Source: Nocardia amamiensis
GTDB lineage: Bacteria; Actinomycetota; Actinomycetes; Mycobacteriales; Mycobacteriaceae
Reading direction: 5' to 3'
NCBI RefSeq assembly: GCF_015477605.1
Contig: NZ_JADLQX010000040.1
Coordinates: 1 to 57,783, forward strand
DNA length: 57,783 nucleotides
Below are positions 24,594 to 33,144 of this stretch, piece by piece. A program made the translations under genes and the position numbers. The notes below the pieces were generated by a model, which saw nothing but the letters and a program-made list of their open reading frames with translations, was not told the DNA's origin and searched no databases. Numbering within the stretch: position 1 is the stretch's first letter; each line of letters opens with the position of its first letter.

Positions 24594-25339
24594 CAGCTGG
24601 CCGTCTTCTCGAGCAGCGGGAGGTCGGGGAACTCGTGCAGGGTCAGCGGAACACCTTCGGCGATCTCGGTGCGCCACTGGAACAGCCACTCGTCCATCGA
24701 GCTGCCGTCCTCCCATGCGCCGACGAGGTTGCGGGCGGCGCGGTCGGCCGCGGCCGGGTCGACGCGGTGCAGGACCGACAGAAGGTAGATCAGGCCGTAT
24801 GCGGTGACGTGACGGCCGATGAGCGCTCCCCGCAGATGATCATCGACGGTGCGGGCCAGATCGGGGTGGTCGGTGCGCAGGGACTTCGTCACTGTGGTGA
24901 TGAAGTCGTACTGGTCGGTGAACTTGAGCTCCTGGTCGATCTCGGTGGCCAGAAGTGAGAGCGCGGGCTGGGATTCGTCGCCCGCCCATTCCGGCCACGG
25001 CCAGTGGGTGTCGTCCTCCGCCATCAAACGGCTGCTGACCGCTCGGACCTGCTGGGCCTGCTCGGCGGACAGCTCGGAGGCGTGGGTGAGCACGGCCCAG
25101 TCGATGGGCAATTTCTCCAGCTCGGTGGCGTAGCGGCGCAGGTCCAGCCATCCGGAGCGCGTGACCAGCAGCCCGGTGGGGATATGGGTCAGCGAGCGGC
25201 CGTGGTCGGCGAAGGTGAGAGTGCCGTCCTGGCGGGCGGTGAGCGTGGGCGCGATCGCGAAATGCGCGGTCACCTGCTCGGCGGTGATGGTGATCGGGGA
25301 ACCGTCGCTCCACCGGATCTCGAGACTGATCAGAGCCAT
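24593..25339 (-). CDS. Hypothetical protein
   Basis: 248 residues from ATG 25339 with GGAGGA 5 bases upstream. The N-terminal half is beta-rich (LISLEIRWSDGSPITITAEQ; GTLTFADHGRSLTHIPTGLL), the C-terminal half helical (AYGLIYLLSVLHRVDPAAAD). No motif is recognised. Confidence 0.7.
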   Translation of the reverse strand: MALISLEIRWSDGSPITITAEQVTAHFAIAPTLTARQDGTLTFADHGRSLTHIPTGLLVTRSGWLDLRRYATELEKLPIDWAVLTHASELSAEQAQQVRAVSSRLMAEDDTHWPWPEWAGDESQPALSLLATEIDQELKFTDQYDFITTVTKSLRTDHPDLARTVDDHLRGALIGRHVTAYGLIYLLSVLHRVDPAAADRAARNLVGAWEDGSSMDEWLFQWRTEIAEGVPLTLHEFPDLPLLEKTAS

Positions 25340-25439
25340 TTCTTCCTCCTGGATTGGGTGTTTTCTTCCGGGGTTGGGGGATTTATGCGGCGGCGGCCGC
25401 GCGCCGGTGTGGCGAATCGCTCGATGTTCGTCTGCAGGC

Positions 25440-25940
25440 TTATGACGCCTCCCTCAGCCGGACGAACCTGCCCGCCACACCGCAGGTCGCCAACCTGGCG
25501 GCATCGAGGGCGCCGTAGGCAACCAGGCACGATGGCGCGCCGGCGTTTCCGGCTGCTCGGGATCCGTCGGGCAGGTAGAAGTGCAGGCGTCCGTGCAGGA
25601 ACAACACGGCGGTCGCGCGTTCCCACACGGTGTTGATGAACCAGCGGGTCTCGGTGCGCGCGAACACGATGGCGGTTCCTTGGCCGTGCTCGGCGAGCTT
25701 GGACAGCCAGCGGTCGACGGCGGCGTAGGGCGGGTTCAGCCAGACCCGACCTGTCCATTCGGCGGCGAGGCCGTCGTCCGGTGGGGCGATGTGCTGGCGC
25801 GCGGTGTCCCATGGCCGGTCGATGGCTGCGCACGGGTCGAGGTCGAAAGGGCCGAGCGCTGTGAGGATCCCCGGCGGGGTGAGCCACATATTCGACCCGG
25901 CGCGGGTCGAATGGTGGCCGCCGATGCTGGTCAGGGTCAT
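25440..25940 (-). CDS. Phage/plasmid-type DNA N6-adenine methyltransferase (Dam family)
   Basis: 166 residues from ATG 25940. FDLDPCA (residues 32-38) and the catalytic WLNPPY (N69-P-P-Y72) fit the short phage Dam family, which methylates adenine with S-adenosylmethionine. Other family segments are WLTPPGILTALG and HGQGTAIVFARTETRWF. No cognate restriction gene lies beside it, so it is an orphan methylase, perhaps protecting the plasmid on entry or marking replicated DNA. Confidence 0.85.
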   Translation of the reverse strand: MTLTSIGGHHSTRAGSNMWLTPPGILTALGPFDLDPCAAIDRPWDTARQHIAPPDDGLAAEWTGRVWLNPPYAAVDRWLSKLAEHGQGTAIVFARTETRWFINTVWERATAVLFLHGRLHFYLPDGSRAAGNAGAPSCLVAYGALDAARLATCGVAGRFVRLREAS

Positions 25941-26329
25941 GATGCCGTCGGCCACTGCGCGAGGATGCGCTGGACGTTGGCGTCGACGCGGGCGCCGAGG
26001 ATGATCTGGTCGGCCTCGGTGATGACCACCCGCGGCCGGTCGCGGTGCCCGCAGGGGTTGGTCCAGGTCTGGACGCGGCCTCGCCAGCGCGGGACGCCGC
26101 GGGGTTCGCCGCAGCGGGGGCAGCCGGTGGAGATATCGACGGTGCGCAGCGGCCCCCATGCGCCGAACAACCACCAGGGGCCGCCGACGCGGTCGCGGAG
26201 GGTGACAGAACGCAGGGATCCGGGCTCGAGGGCCTCGGTCTGGGCGTGGCGGGCCATGGTGTCGGGTTCGCGGCGCGCGGCGGCGGCCTCGCGCCGCACC
26301 CAGCGCCGGTACCGGTACATCGCGATCAT
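25937..26329 (-). CDS. Zinc-ribbon hypothetical protein
   Basis: 130 residues from ATG 26329 (GGAAAA upstream). A basic N-terminal helix, then a Trp-rich beta segment and TGCPRCGEP...CGHRDRP as a likely zinc site. The stop overlaps the methylase start by 4 bp. The family is unknown. Confidence 0.65.
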   Translation of the reverse strand: MIAMYRYRRWVRREAAAARREPDTMARHAQTEALEPGSLRSVTLRDRVGGPWWLFGAWGPLRTVDISTGCPRCGEPRGVPRWRGRVQTWTNPCGHRDRPRVVITEADQIILGARVDANVQRILAQWPTAS

Positions 26330-26607
26330 CGGTTGTTTTCCTTCCTGTACTGCTCGGCGTGGCCGTTGATGCGGCGCAGCTCGAGCAAGGCGGTGTGCAT
26401 CTGCGTGTGGAGGGTGTGCGCGTGGTGAATTTCGTCGGTCCCCCAACTCGGGGTCGGTGTCATCTCGCCGCAGCTGCACGACCCGCTGAACAGCTGACGG
26501 CCGGTGGCGTCGGTCTCTCGCGGCGACAGCTGCAGCTGGTGTTGCTGCTGGGTGGGCGCGGCCGCCGTCGCCATACGCGAATGACGTTGGCGGTGCAGTG
26601 ATTTCAT
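26326..26607 (-). CDS. Small His/Gln-rich protein
   Basis: 93 residues from ATG 26607 (GGGAGG upstream). Low-complexity Gln stretch, CSCG motif near residue 44 and His-rich helix (DEIHHAHTLHTQMHTALLEL). It may bind a metal. The family is unknown. Confidence 0.55.
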   Translation of the reverse strand: MKSLHRQRHSRMATAAAPTQQQHQLQLSPRETDATGRQLFSGSCSCGEMTPTPSWGTDEIHHAHTLHTQMHTALLELRRINGHAEQYRKENNR

Positions 26608-26655
26608 GGATTCCTCCCTGGGTGCGGATTCCCTGGACGAGACGGAAGTGGGAAG

Positions 26656-27510
26656 TCAGCGGCGCAGTTCGTCGCGGTTGAGCTTCGGGCCGCGCGAGGA
26701 GTTGTAGGCGCCGATCATCACCAGAGCGACGAGCGCACCGTTCTGGCCTTTCTCGGTCTCCTTCAGCGCCATCGCGCGGGCCTTGACCTGCCGCGGTGCG
26801 AGGTCGACGAGGACCTCGCTGAAGCGGTCGTGGTCGAGTTGCTGCTCGTAGCTACGCAGAATGAGGGCCACGCCGGCGACCAGCGGGGCGTCGACGGCGT
26901 CGAGGCGGTGTCCCCAGACGTCGACGATCAGCCGCAATGTGTTGCCCAGCAGCAGCTTTCCGCCGCTGCGGTGGATCCGCTCGAGGGTGCTGGTGCAGCG
27001 GATGACGCCGTCCTTGGCGGCCTCGGCGACGGTCAGCCCAACCTCGCCGACGATTTCCTCGATCGCGGCGACGGTCGGGTCCGCGGCCGCGCGGCGCGAG
27101 CGCCACCGGTCCCACGTGGTCAATCGCCGCGTCTTGGCGTCGATTTCGTGGAACAGCCGAGCCTCGTCTGCCACGGTCAGACCGGTGTGGACGTTGGCGA
27201 CGAGTGCCATGTCCGGGTCGATCAGACGGGCGGCTGCGGCGCGGTGCTGACCGTTGATCACCGCGTAGCGGGCCAGGGATCCAGGGCCGCGATCAGCGAC
27301 GTCGAGGACGCCGACCAGGCGGCGATCCCACGTCTTGGCCATGGTGCGGGCCCGGGGCTTGTCGAGCTCGCGCTGATAGCTGGCGTCGACGAACATCTCG
27401 GCCACCGAGATCGCCGAGATGTAGACCTCCGGCACCGACGCGTCGGCGTATGAGGTATCGAGGGAGTCGGATCGGTCCAGGACCGCGGTAGCGGTGGTGT
27501 CAGAGGTCAT
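26656..27510 (-). CDS. ParB-like nuclease-domain protein
   Basis: 284 residues from ATG 27510. Residues 30-110 have the ParB/Srx signature: VAEMFVDASYQRELDKPRAR and AVINGQHRAAAARL (N86-G-Q-H89-R90), the nucleotide-binding box of the family. The remainder is helical. It lacks the centromere-binding helix-turn-helix of true ParB, so it is closer to plasmid/phage ParB-nuclease-like proteins whose targets are unknown. It is in mid-operon, far from either parA gene. Confidence 0.78.
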   Translation of the reverse strand: MTSDTTATAVLDRSDSLDTSYADASVPEVYISAISVAEMFVDASYQRELDKPRARTMAKTWDRRLVGVLDVADRGPGSLARYAVINGQHRAAAARLIDPDMALVANVHTGLTVADEARLFHEIDAKTRRLTTWDRWRSRRAAADPTVAAIEEIVGEVGLTVAEAAKDGVIRCTSTLERIHRSGGKLLLGNTLRLIVDVWGHRLDAVDAPLVAGVALILRSYEQQLDHDRFSEVLVDLAPRQVKARAMALKETEKGQNGALVALVMIGAYNSSRGPKLNRDELRR

Positions 27511-27805
27511 GATCGGTCTCGGTCTCTTCGTCGATGGGAAGGTTCGTGGTCAGTGCGTCGGCGATCCAGTCGCTGTTGTGGGCGATGGCCTCGCGGATGG
27601 CGTCGTTGACGGCCTCGACCGTCGCCGGTCTGCGGATGTGCACGCGCATCCCATCGGGGTGGGAGTCGGTGAGGATGTAGCGGTCACCGTGGTCGACGAC
27701 AGCGATGCTGATCTCGCCGAGCTTCGGGGTCGATCGGTGGCCGCCCAGGCCGAGTTCGGCACGGCTGCGGGCGAACAGCTGCTCGACGCGGGGCGAGTAG
27801 GCCAT
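27500..27805 (-). CDS. Small hypothetical protein
   Basis: 101 residues from ATG 27805, which shares bases with the upstream stop (TGATG). Contains VEQLFARSRAELGLGGHRST and a beta hairpin (ISIAVVDHGDRYILTDSHPD). It overlaps the ParB-like gene start by 11 bp. The family is unknown. Confidence 0.65.
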   Translation of the reverse strand: MAYSPRVEQLFARSRAELGLGGHRSTPKLGEISIAVVDHGDRYILTDSHPDGMRVHIRRPATVEAVNDAIREAIAHNSDWIADALTTNLPIDEETETDHDL

Positions 27806-28251
27806 CACCGACCACCTCCGGCGCGGCGACGACGCCGAGCGCCGAGGTCGACCGTCTTGTCCAGCCCGGACAGGTAGCCGTCGAACTCCTCACGGTGCGC
27901 CTCGATCAACGCCGCGATGGCCCGCAACTCGGCTGTCATCCGAGCGGCCTCCGGTTTTGTGCTGCGGCTCAGCCCCGGCGGATGGATGCCGGCGCGTTGG
28001 AGCTCCCGCTCGAGCACAGCGATCGGGTACCGCTCCCACGTGCTCGAATACTCCACTCGGCCAGCGCACGTCATGCACACCGTGAAGGCGGTGCGTTGCT
28101 GACCGATTCGTTTGACCCGCGCCGTCAAATCGTCCGCGGTGATCGCTGACGCCACATCGACAGCGGGGCGTCCGCACTCGGTCAGCTCCTCGTCACGCCA
28201 CGGCAACGACGGCCGGAGTACGTGATCGAGGGGTTCCTGGTTGGCACTCAC
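27805..28251 (-). CDS. Hypothetical protein with CxxC
   Basis: 148 residues from ATG 28251. A central CMTC motif with further Cys near the N terminus (ELTECGRP) suggests a zinc site; the C terminus ends in a basic tail (LGARRRRRAGGGR). Coupled to both neighbours by 4-bp overlaps. Confidence 0.65.
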   Translation of the reverse strand: MSANQEPLDHVLRPSLPWRDEELTECGRPAVDVASAITADDLTARVKRIGQQRTAFTVCMTCAGRVEYSSTWERYPIAVLERELQRAGIHPPGLSRSTKPEAARMTAELRAIAALIEAHREEFDGYLSGLDKTVDLGARRRRRAGGGR

Positions 28252-28589
28252 GGCAGGACCTCCGTGCTGGTGTCGAATGCCGCGACAGCGGTGTCGAGCT
28301 GGTGGGCGATGCGGCGCTGGAAGTCGAGCAGGTCGAACGCGAGATCCTCGTCGTCACCGGCGTTTTCGATGTCGTTGAGCGCGGTGGCGAGGTCGGAGGC
28401 GGCGCTGTGGGCGCGGTGTGCGGCCTCCAGTGCTCGACTGATCGAGCCTGCCTCGATGGCGGCGGCCAGGTGCAGGGCGGCGGTGAACAGTGCGCCGGCG
28501 TCGGCGGCCGCGAGCGCGGGCAGCGTGGTGGACTCTGGGCAGGCCACGATCAGCTCTTGCGGCGCGGCGCCGTCGATGCTGGTGTTCAT
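28248..28589 (-). CDS. Helical hypothetical protein
   Basis: 113 residues from ATG 28589, overlapping the WhiB gene stop. Alanine-rich helices (ALFTAALHLAAAIEAGSISR; LAFDLLDFQRRIAHQLDTAV). No family recognised. Confidence 0.6.
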   Translation of the reverse strand: MNTSIDGAAPQELIVACPESTTLPALAAADAGALFTAALHLAAAIEAGSISRALEAAHRAHSAASDLATALNDIENAGDDEDLAFDLLDFQRRIAHQLDTAVAAFDTSTEVLP

Positions 28590-29161
28590 GCCACGGCCTC
28601 CGCGTCGTCCGCGTCGTCGAGGGTGATGGCGAGAATGCGGCGGGCGAGCGTCTTGTGCACGTGCTGCCAGCCGTCCTCGCTGTCGGCGAGCTTGCAGATC
28701 GTGGAGAACCCGACACCGGCGCTGGCGGCGATGCTGCGTGCGCTGCGTCCGGCGTCCATCAGGTCGTTGATGTGGCGGCGAACGTCGGCGACTGGCATGA
28801 GGCCCCTGCAGTCCTCGCAGGTGTTGAACTTGGTGCGGGTGGTGAACACCGTGTCGCACTCGGTGCAGCGGACCCTGTACGCCGGGGAGCGGCCGAATCC
28901 CAGCCATGCCTGCAGCTCGGCGCGCTCGTCGGGATTGGAGGTGCGGTATCCGCCGGCGACGGCGTACTGCTCGTTGGTGCGGACCGCGATCATGCCGCAG
29001 ACCTCGCGGACCGGGCAGCCCGCGCAGATCCTTTTGGCTTCGGTGGCGGGGTCGTCCGAGGAGATCGGGAACCACAGGTCGGGATCGGGGTGTCCGGCGC
29101 AGGCCGCCTGATTGCGCCAGTCGGTGCTGGGGGCCGCGGCGTCGAGATCGGTGATGGTCAT
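28586..29161 (-). CDS. WhiB-family regulator fused to zinc ribbon and helix-turn-helix
   Basis: 191 residues from ATG 29161 (GAAAGG upstream). Residues 14-75 are a WhiB domain: DWRNQAACAGHPDPDLWFP and ICAGCPVREVCGM, with the four iron-sulphur cysteines C21, C46, C49 and C55 and a GGYR turn. It continues, unlike typical 80-130 residue WhiB proteins, with a zinc ribbon (C99, C102, C115, C118) and a helix-turn-helix-like region (LMDAGRSARSIAASAGVGFS). WhiB proteins sense redox state or nitric oxide and bind SigA. It probably regulates plasmid or host genes and lies within the long operon. Confidence 0.88.
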   Translation of the reverse strand: MTITDLDAAAPSTDWRNQAACAGHPDPDLWFPISSDDPATEAKRICAGCPVREVCGMIAVRTNEQYAVAGGYRTSNPDERAELQAWLGFGRSPAYRVRCTECDTVFTTRTKFNTCEDCRGLMPVADVRRHINDLMDAGRSARSIAASAGVGFSTICKLADSEDGWQHVHKTLARRILAITLDDADDAEAVA

Positions 29162-29210
29162 GACTGTGTGGGCCTTTCGAATTCGTGAGATGTGGTGGTC
29201 GCTGCGCGGG

Positions 29211-29576
29211 TCAGCGGGGAACGCGGCCGGTGCCGACGAGGCCGCGCAGCTGCTCGGGCAGGCGCTCGCGCACGGCGGCGATCAGGGTCTGCGGGGTGAT
29301 GGGCAGGTCGCTGGTGTCGAGCACCTCGAGGTAGAGGGCGCTGCCGGCGCAGTCGAGTCGGGTCGCCTTCTGGATCAGGGTTTCGGGGTCGTCGAGGTCG
29401 GCCAGCAGTGTCAGCAGCTGCCGGGCGCTGGCGGCGATCTTCTCGGCGAGTGCGACCTCGGTGCCCGCGCTCGCGGCCGCCGACGCCGGCGCACTGTTCA
29501 TGTCGTCGGATCGGTGGTCGCTGATGTCGAGTGAGTGAGCGTCCGTGGTCGGCGAAGGTGGGGTGGTGGTTCGCAT
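29211..29576 (-). CDS. Hypothetical protein
   Basis: 121 residues from ATG 29576; ATG 29501 is equally possible. A disordered Thr/Ser-rich N terminus, then helical IAASARQLLTLLADLDDPET and LIAAVRERLPEQLRGLV. Function unknown. Confidence 0.55.
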   Translation of the reverse strand: MRTTTPPSPTTDAHSLDISDHRSDDMNSAPASAAASAGTEVALAEKIAASARQLLTLLADLDDPETLIQKATRLDCAGSALYLEVLDTSDLPITPQTLIAAVRERLPEQLRGLVGTGRVPR

Positions 29577-29605
29577 TGGGGCGGCCTGTCTGTGATGATC
29601 TGAGG

Positions 29606-29644
29606 GGGACGTCCCAGCCAGGTTCACGCTGGCTGGGGCGTCCC
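29606..29644 (+). terminator. Hairpin with T-run on plus strand
   Basis: 16-bp stem (29606-29621 with 29629-29644, one G-T pair) followed by TTTTT on the plus strand. It faces opposite to the surrounding genes and may block antisense transcription. Confidence 0.65.
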
Positions 29645-29651
29645 TTTTTGT

Positions 29652-30038
29652 TCAGAAGGTGGAGTAGTTGCGTGCCGGTACGAGCACGCCTTCGTCGATG
29701 AGCAGTGCCATGGCGGCGGCTTTGATCCGGCAGATCCGGGGGTTGTCGCCGGGGCATTCCAGGTGCTGGCGGGTGATGGCCTTGGCCTGGTCGACGCTCA
29801 GCCCGCGGCCGGTGTCCTCGCACGACCAGGTCGTGATCGTCATGTCCTGGCCGTGGATCGGTCCGGTGATGACGAGCGCGCCGCTACGGCCGCCGTTGTC
29901 GCTGGTGAGGGTGTTGGCGTGCATGCTGGTCCAGGCGTCGATGACGTCGTCGACGAGCGCGGTGAGCATGCGCACCTGGCGGCGCAGGTCGGCGACCTCG
30001 TCGTCACGGTGACGGCGGAACGGGTGCAGGATCGTCAT
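29652..30038 (-). CDS. Hypothetical protein
   Basis: 128 residues from ATG 30038 (a GTG at 30047 overlaps the upstream stop). DEVADLRRQVRMLTALVDDV is a helix; later SGALVITGPIHGQDMTITTW looks like a beta sheet, and two Cys lie in ECPGDNPRICRIKAAAMALL. Function unknown. Confidence 0.6.
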   Translation of the reverse strand: MTILHPFRRHRDDEVADLRRQVRMLTALVDDVIDAWTSMHANTLTSDNGGRSGALVITGPIHGQDMTITTWSCEDTGRGLSVDQAKAITRQHLECPGDNPRICRIKAAAMALLIDEGVLVPARNYSTF

Positions 30039-30043
30039 GGCGC

Positions 30044-30406
30044 TCACCGCACCGTTTCGACCGGGTACCACGGCCCGGTGCTGATCTCGTTGCCGCGGAT
30101 GAGGACCTCGCGGGCCATCAGCTGCGGGGTGTAGTCCTCGGGCCGCACGCCGTAGTCGCCGACTGCCTGGCCGATTACGTCGAACATCTCGTCGGCCGCG
30201 CGGGCACGGTCGTGGAAGACGGTCGGGGTGGTGTGGTTCGGGGAGGCGAGGCGGGTGGACAGCTTGCGCCACCAGCGGCCGTTGGGCAGTTTGATCGCGT
30301 ACTGGTGGGTGACCGACGAGATGGCGGTCAGGGTGTCGATCAGGGCCTGCTCGGCGGCGGTCGGCGGCGCGAGCAGAGTGCGGGCGAGATCGAAGGTGAG
30401 GGTCAT
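30044..30406 (-). CDS. Hypothetical protein, first gene of the long operon
   Basis: 120 residues from ATG 30406 with GGAAGG 6 bases upstream. Helical N terminus (LARTLLAPPTAAEQALIDTL), then strands (HQYAIKLPNGRWWRKLSTRL). It directly follows the operator at 30483-30502 and opens the operon that runs to 22227. Function unknown. Confidence 0.65.
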   Translation of the reverse strand: MTLTFDLARTLLAPPTAAEQALIDTLTAISSVTHQYAIKLPNGRWWRKLSTRLASPNHTTPTVFHDRARAADEMFDVIGQAVGDYGVRPEDYTPQLMAREVLIRGNEISTGPWYPVETVR

Positions 30407-30482
30407 GATTTGCCTTCCTGAACTGGTGTTTTCTCTGTCGCCCACCCGTTGTGGGGGTGGGAGTTCAAGGCGGAACCGATAT

Positions 30483-30502
30483 TTAACAGTTTAGACTGTT
30501 AA
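30483..30502 (-). promoter_or_regulatory. Shared plasmid operator
   Basis: TTAACAGTTTAGACTGTTAA: 8-bp perfect arms around TTAG, 77 bases upstream of ATG 30406. Confidence 0.8.
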
Positions 30503-30521
30503 CGGTCCAGATGCCTGGGTT

Positions 30522-32246
30522 TCAGGCGAATTCGTCGGCAGCGTCGATGTCGTCGTCGGTGTCGTCGCTGCGGTTGTCGTCGCCGAGCTCGTCGAAGTCG
30601 ATGCCGTCGAGCGGCTCGTCGGCGCCCTCGCGCTCCTCGCGCTGCTGGTCCTCGGCCAGGGCGTCACCGATCTTCTTGCTCAGCTCCTCGGCCTCGGCGT
30701 CTATCTCGGCCAGCAACCCCGTGACGTTGGGGATCTCGCCATCACCGCGGCGGCGACGCGCGGAGTCGATCGACACCACCGGCTTGCCCCCCGCGGCGAG
30801 CTTCCCGCTGATCGTGGTGGCGGCCTCGGCGGCTTCCTGCACATGCGGGTGCGGGTAGGGCGGGTAGGTCTGCGCGGCCCAGGCCAGGTTCTCGTCGGAG
30901 ACGAAATAGGCGCGCACGCGCACGATCTGGGAGCTGGAGTCGTCGAAGACGTAGGCGATGCCGGCGCTGCCCTGGTCGGGGATGTTGGTGTTGTCGGCGC
31001 CACGCTCGGCGGCGTGGTGATCGCCGTAGACCATGACCATCTGCTCCGGCGAGCTCAGGCGCATGCCGATCCGGATCTGGAACAGATCCCGCAGCATGTC
31101 GAGGATCTTCTTGTTCGCCAGCTGCGTGTACCCGGAGATGGAGACGCCGATCGCGCGCCCCAGCCGGGCGATCGACACCAGCAGCCGCAGGAAGGCGGTG
31201 CGGGTCTTCGGGTCGTCGAGCAGCTCGGCGATCTCGTCGATGATCAGGTGATACATCGGGGCGCCGGCGGTGATGACGTGCTTGGACAGGCCCATGGCCT
31301 CCATCTCGCGGCCACGGTCCTCGATCACCGTCCAGCGCAGCCAATCCAGCATCTGCTCGGCCGAGACCGCGTCGGTCGCGGTGCGGTGCAGCAGGCCCTT
31401 CATCCGAGCGGCCTCGACACCGAACTTCATGTCGATCATCAAGTTCACGAGCAGGCCGTCCCGGGCGGCGGGAGCGGTCGCCATCAGCAGCGACGCCACG
31501 AACCCGGACTTGCCGGAGCCGGGCAGGCCGACGCCGAGGATGTTGCGTTCGAACAGCGGCACGAGCCAGTGCTCGCCGTCTTCGCGCATGCCGGGGTTGA
31601 GTTTCTTCAGGTCGACCGGCTCGGCGGGGACCGGCACAGGGACCAGGTCCTTGATCGGGTCGAAGTAGCGCAGGTCCAGGCAGATCACACGGCCGCGGGA
31701 GGCGACCACGCGCGCGGCGTCAGCGTCGAGGGCGACTGCGATGCGCTTGAGCTTCTCCTCGTAGTGGCGACGCTCCTGGCCGTCGCTCATGCGCAGCCGC
31801 AGCCGCAACCCCACCGGCACGGACTGGATGCCGCGGTCGGGCGGGTAGGAGCTCTGCGACGGCATCAGCTGCGGCCACTCCCCCGGATCGCCGTTCGCGG
31901 GAACGGGCAGCCGTCCCAAACCCAGTGCGGCCCACTTCTTCACCGCATCCCATGGGGTGGACAGGATCTGCACCGTCTCCTGGACGTCTTCGGGGAATTC
32001 GGTGACCCAGTCCGCCCACTCCCGGGCAGCATCCCGCTCGGCGCGGGTCACCTGTGTCTTCGCCGACCACCGCGACCACACGGCCCGCGCGCCGAGCGCA
32101 CCCGCCCCGGCCAGCAGCGGCGCGACACCGACCGACCCAGGCACACCCAGGTTTTCAGCCGTCTTGTACACGGTCGCGATCGTCATGAATCCGATCCCGG
32201 TCCCCAGCAGGGCGACGGGAGCGATGAGCTCTGGTTCGATGTCCAT
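30522..32246 (-). CDS. FtsK/SpoIIIE-type DNA translocase (plasmid transfer ATPase)
   Basis: 574 residues from ATG 32246. One or two N-terminal membrane helices (PVALLGTGIGFMTIATV; SVGVAPLLAGAGALGARAVW), then a RecA-like motor with Walker A GLPGSGKSG (K246) and Walker B HLIIDEIAELL (D337, E338), and an acidic tail. It resembles actinobacterial TraB/Tra FtsK-type proteins that move double-stranded DNA or act as coupling proteins. There is no C-terminal gamma domain; a separate gamma domain occurs in the protein at 23401-24429. It follows two membrane/ASCH genes in one operon and partners functionally with the relaxase. Confidence 0.9.
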   Translation of the reverse strand: MDIEPELIAPVALLGTGIGFMTIATVYKTAENLGVPGSVGVAPLLAGAGALGARAVWSRWSAKTQVTRAERDAAREWADWVTEFPEDVQETVQILSTPWDAVKKWAALGLGRLPVPANGDPGEWPQLMPSQSSYPPDRGIQSVPVGLRLRLRMSDGQERRHYEEKLKRIAVALDADAARVVASRGRVICLDLRYFDPIKDLVPVPVPAEPVDLKKLNPGMREDGEHWLVPLFERNILGVGLPGSGKSGFVASLLMATAPAARDGLLVNLMIDMKFGVEAARMKGLLHRTATDAVSAEQMLDWLRWTVIEDRGREMEAMGLSKHVITAGAPMYHLIIDEIAELLDDPKTRTAFLRLLVSIARLGRAIGVSISGYTQLANKKILDMLRDLFQIRIGMRLSSPEQMVMVYGDHHAAERGADNTNIPDQGSAGIAYVFDDSSSQIVRVRAYFVSDENLAWAAQTYPPYPHPHVQEAAEAATTISGKLAAGGKPVVSIDSARRRRGDGEIPNVTGLLAEIDAEAEELSKKIGDALAEDQQREEREGADEPLDGIDFDELGDDNRSDDTDDDIDAADEFA

Positions 32247-32247
32247 C

Positions 32248-32619
32248 TCAAGCCACTTCCTCGGTGGTGTCAGTGGCGGTGAGGTACCGCCATTGGATTC
32301 GGGTAACGAGGCTGTCCGGGCGGCAGCCCCGGTGGGTGGCGCAGAAGAAGGTGACGAACTCCTCCGGCGTCATGTCCGGGAAGCCCTCGGCCACGAGATC
32401 GGCCTGGCTGATCGCGGCCAGCGGTTCGCGGCTGATCGCGGTGATCTCGACCTGCGCGATGCGCACCAGCGGTTCACCGGCCTTGCGGCCCATCACCTTC
32501 CGGCACAGCGTGAGCTGGTCACCGACGCGCGCCATGCGCCAGCCCATCCGCCGCGTCACAGTCTTTTGCCGGGCGACCACTTGGGGTTCGGTCAGGCTGA
32601 CCGACATGAGCCGCGCCAT
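32248..32619 (-). CDS. ASCH-domain protein
   Basis: 123 residues from ATG 32619, sharing TGATG with the upstream stop. The pattern QKTVTRRMGW...VGDQLTLCRKVMG...IAQVEITAISREPL...DLVAEGFPDMTPEEFVTFF is typical of ASCH domains, beta-barrel RNA-binding or nucleotide-hydrolase-like folds. It starts directly before the FtsK-type gene. Confidence 0.8.
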   Translation of the reverse strand: MARLMSVSLTEPQVVARQKTVTRRMGWRMARVGDQLTLCRKVMGRKAGEPLVRIAQVEITAISREPLAAISQADLVAEGFPDMTPEEFVTFFCATHRGCRPDSLVTRIQWRYLTATDTTEEVA

Positions 32620-33140
32620 CACGCGGCCTGCTTCCGGGTCAGCCGCAGCTCGATCTCTTCGATCCGATCCGGGGTCCAGGCGACCCGGGCCTTGCCGGCA
32701 CCGAGCTCCCGCGCCAGGCGCTGCGCGCGGCGGTCCCAGTCCTGCGGGGTCTGGCTGGTCAGCATCCGCACCCGCAACACGACCTCACCGCCCTCGCGGC
32801 GCGTCGAGATCAACCGCGGCACCAACTGCTCACCGAGGAGGTTCCGGGTGAGGCCGGCCGTTTCGACCGCACGCGCCCATCGGCGCCGCCGCATACCGCC
32901 GCCGCTCGAGGCCCGCAGCGCCAGCACCAGCATCGCGACCGACGCCGCCACCACCGCTACCCCGATCGCGGGCGGCACCACGACCTCCACAACCCGATCA
33001 GCCCAGTCCGCCGGCCACATCGGACGAGTGCAGATCCCCAACCCGACCGGGACGCCGACCAGCATGAACACCGTCTTGCAGCGCGACGACTTGGCGGCGC
33101 GGCGTGAAGATCTCGATGCGGAGGAACGTTTCGGAGCCAT
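32619..33140 (-). CDS. Two-helix membrane protein of the transfer operon
   Basis: 173 residues from ATG 33140. Basic N terminus, membrane helices near residues 24-42 (TVFMLVGVPVGLGICTRP) and 55-75 (VVVPPAIGVAVVAASVAM), then a soluble domain (RVRMLTSQTPQDWDRRAQRL). It may help recruit or regulate the translocase; not a recognised family. Confidence 0.65.
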   Translation of the reverse strand: MAPKRSSASRSSRRAAKSSRCKTVFMLVGVPVGLGICTRPMWPADWADRVVEVVVPPAIGVAVVAASVAMLVLALRASSGGGMRRRRWARAVETAGLTRNLLGEQLVPRLISTRREGGEVVLRVRMLTSQTPQDWDRRAQRLARELGAGKARVAWTPDRIEEIELRLTRKQAA

Positions 33141-33144
33141 GTCC

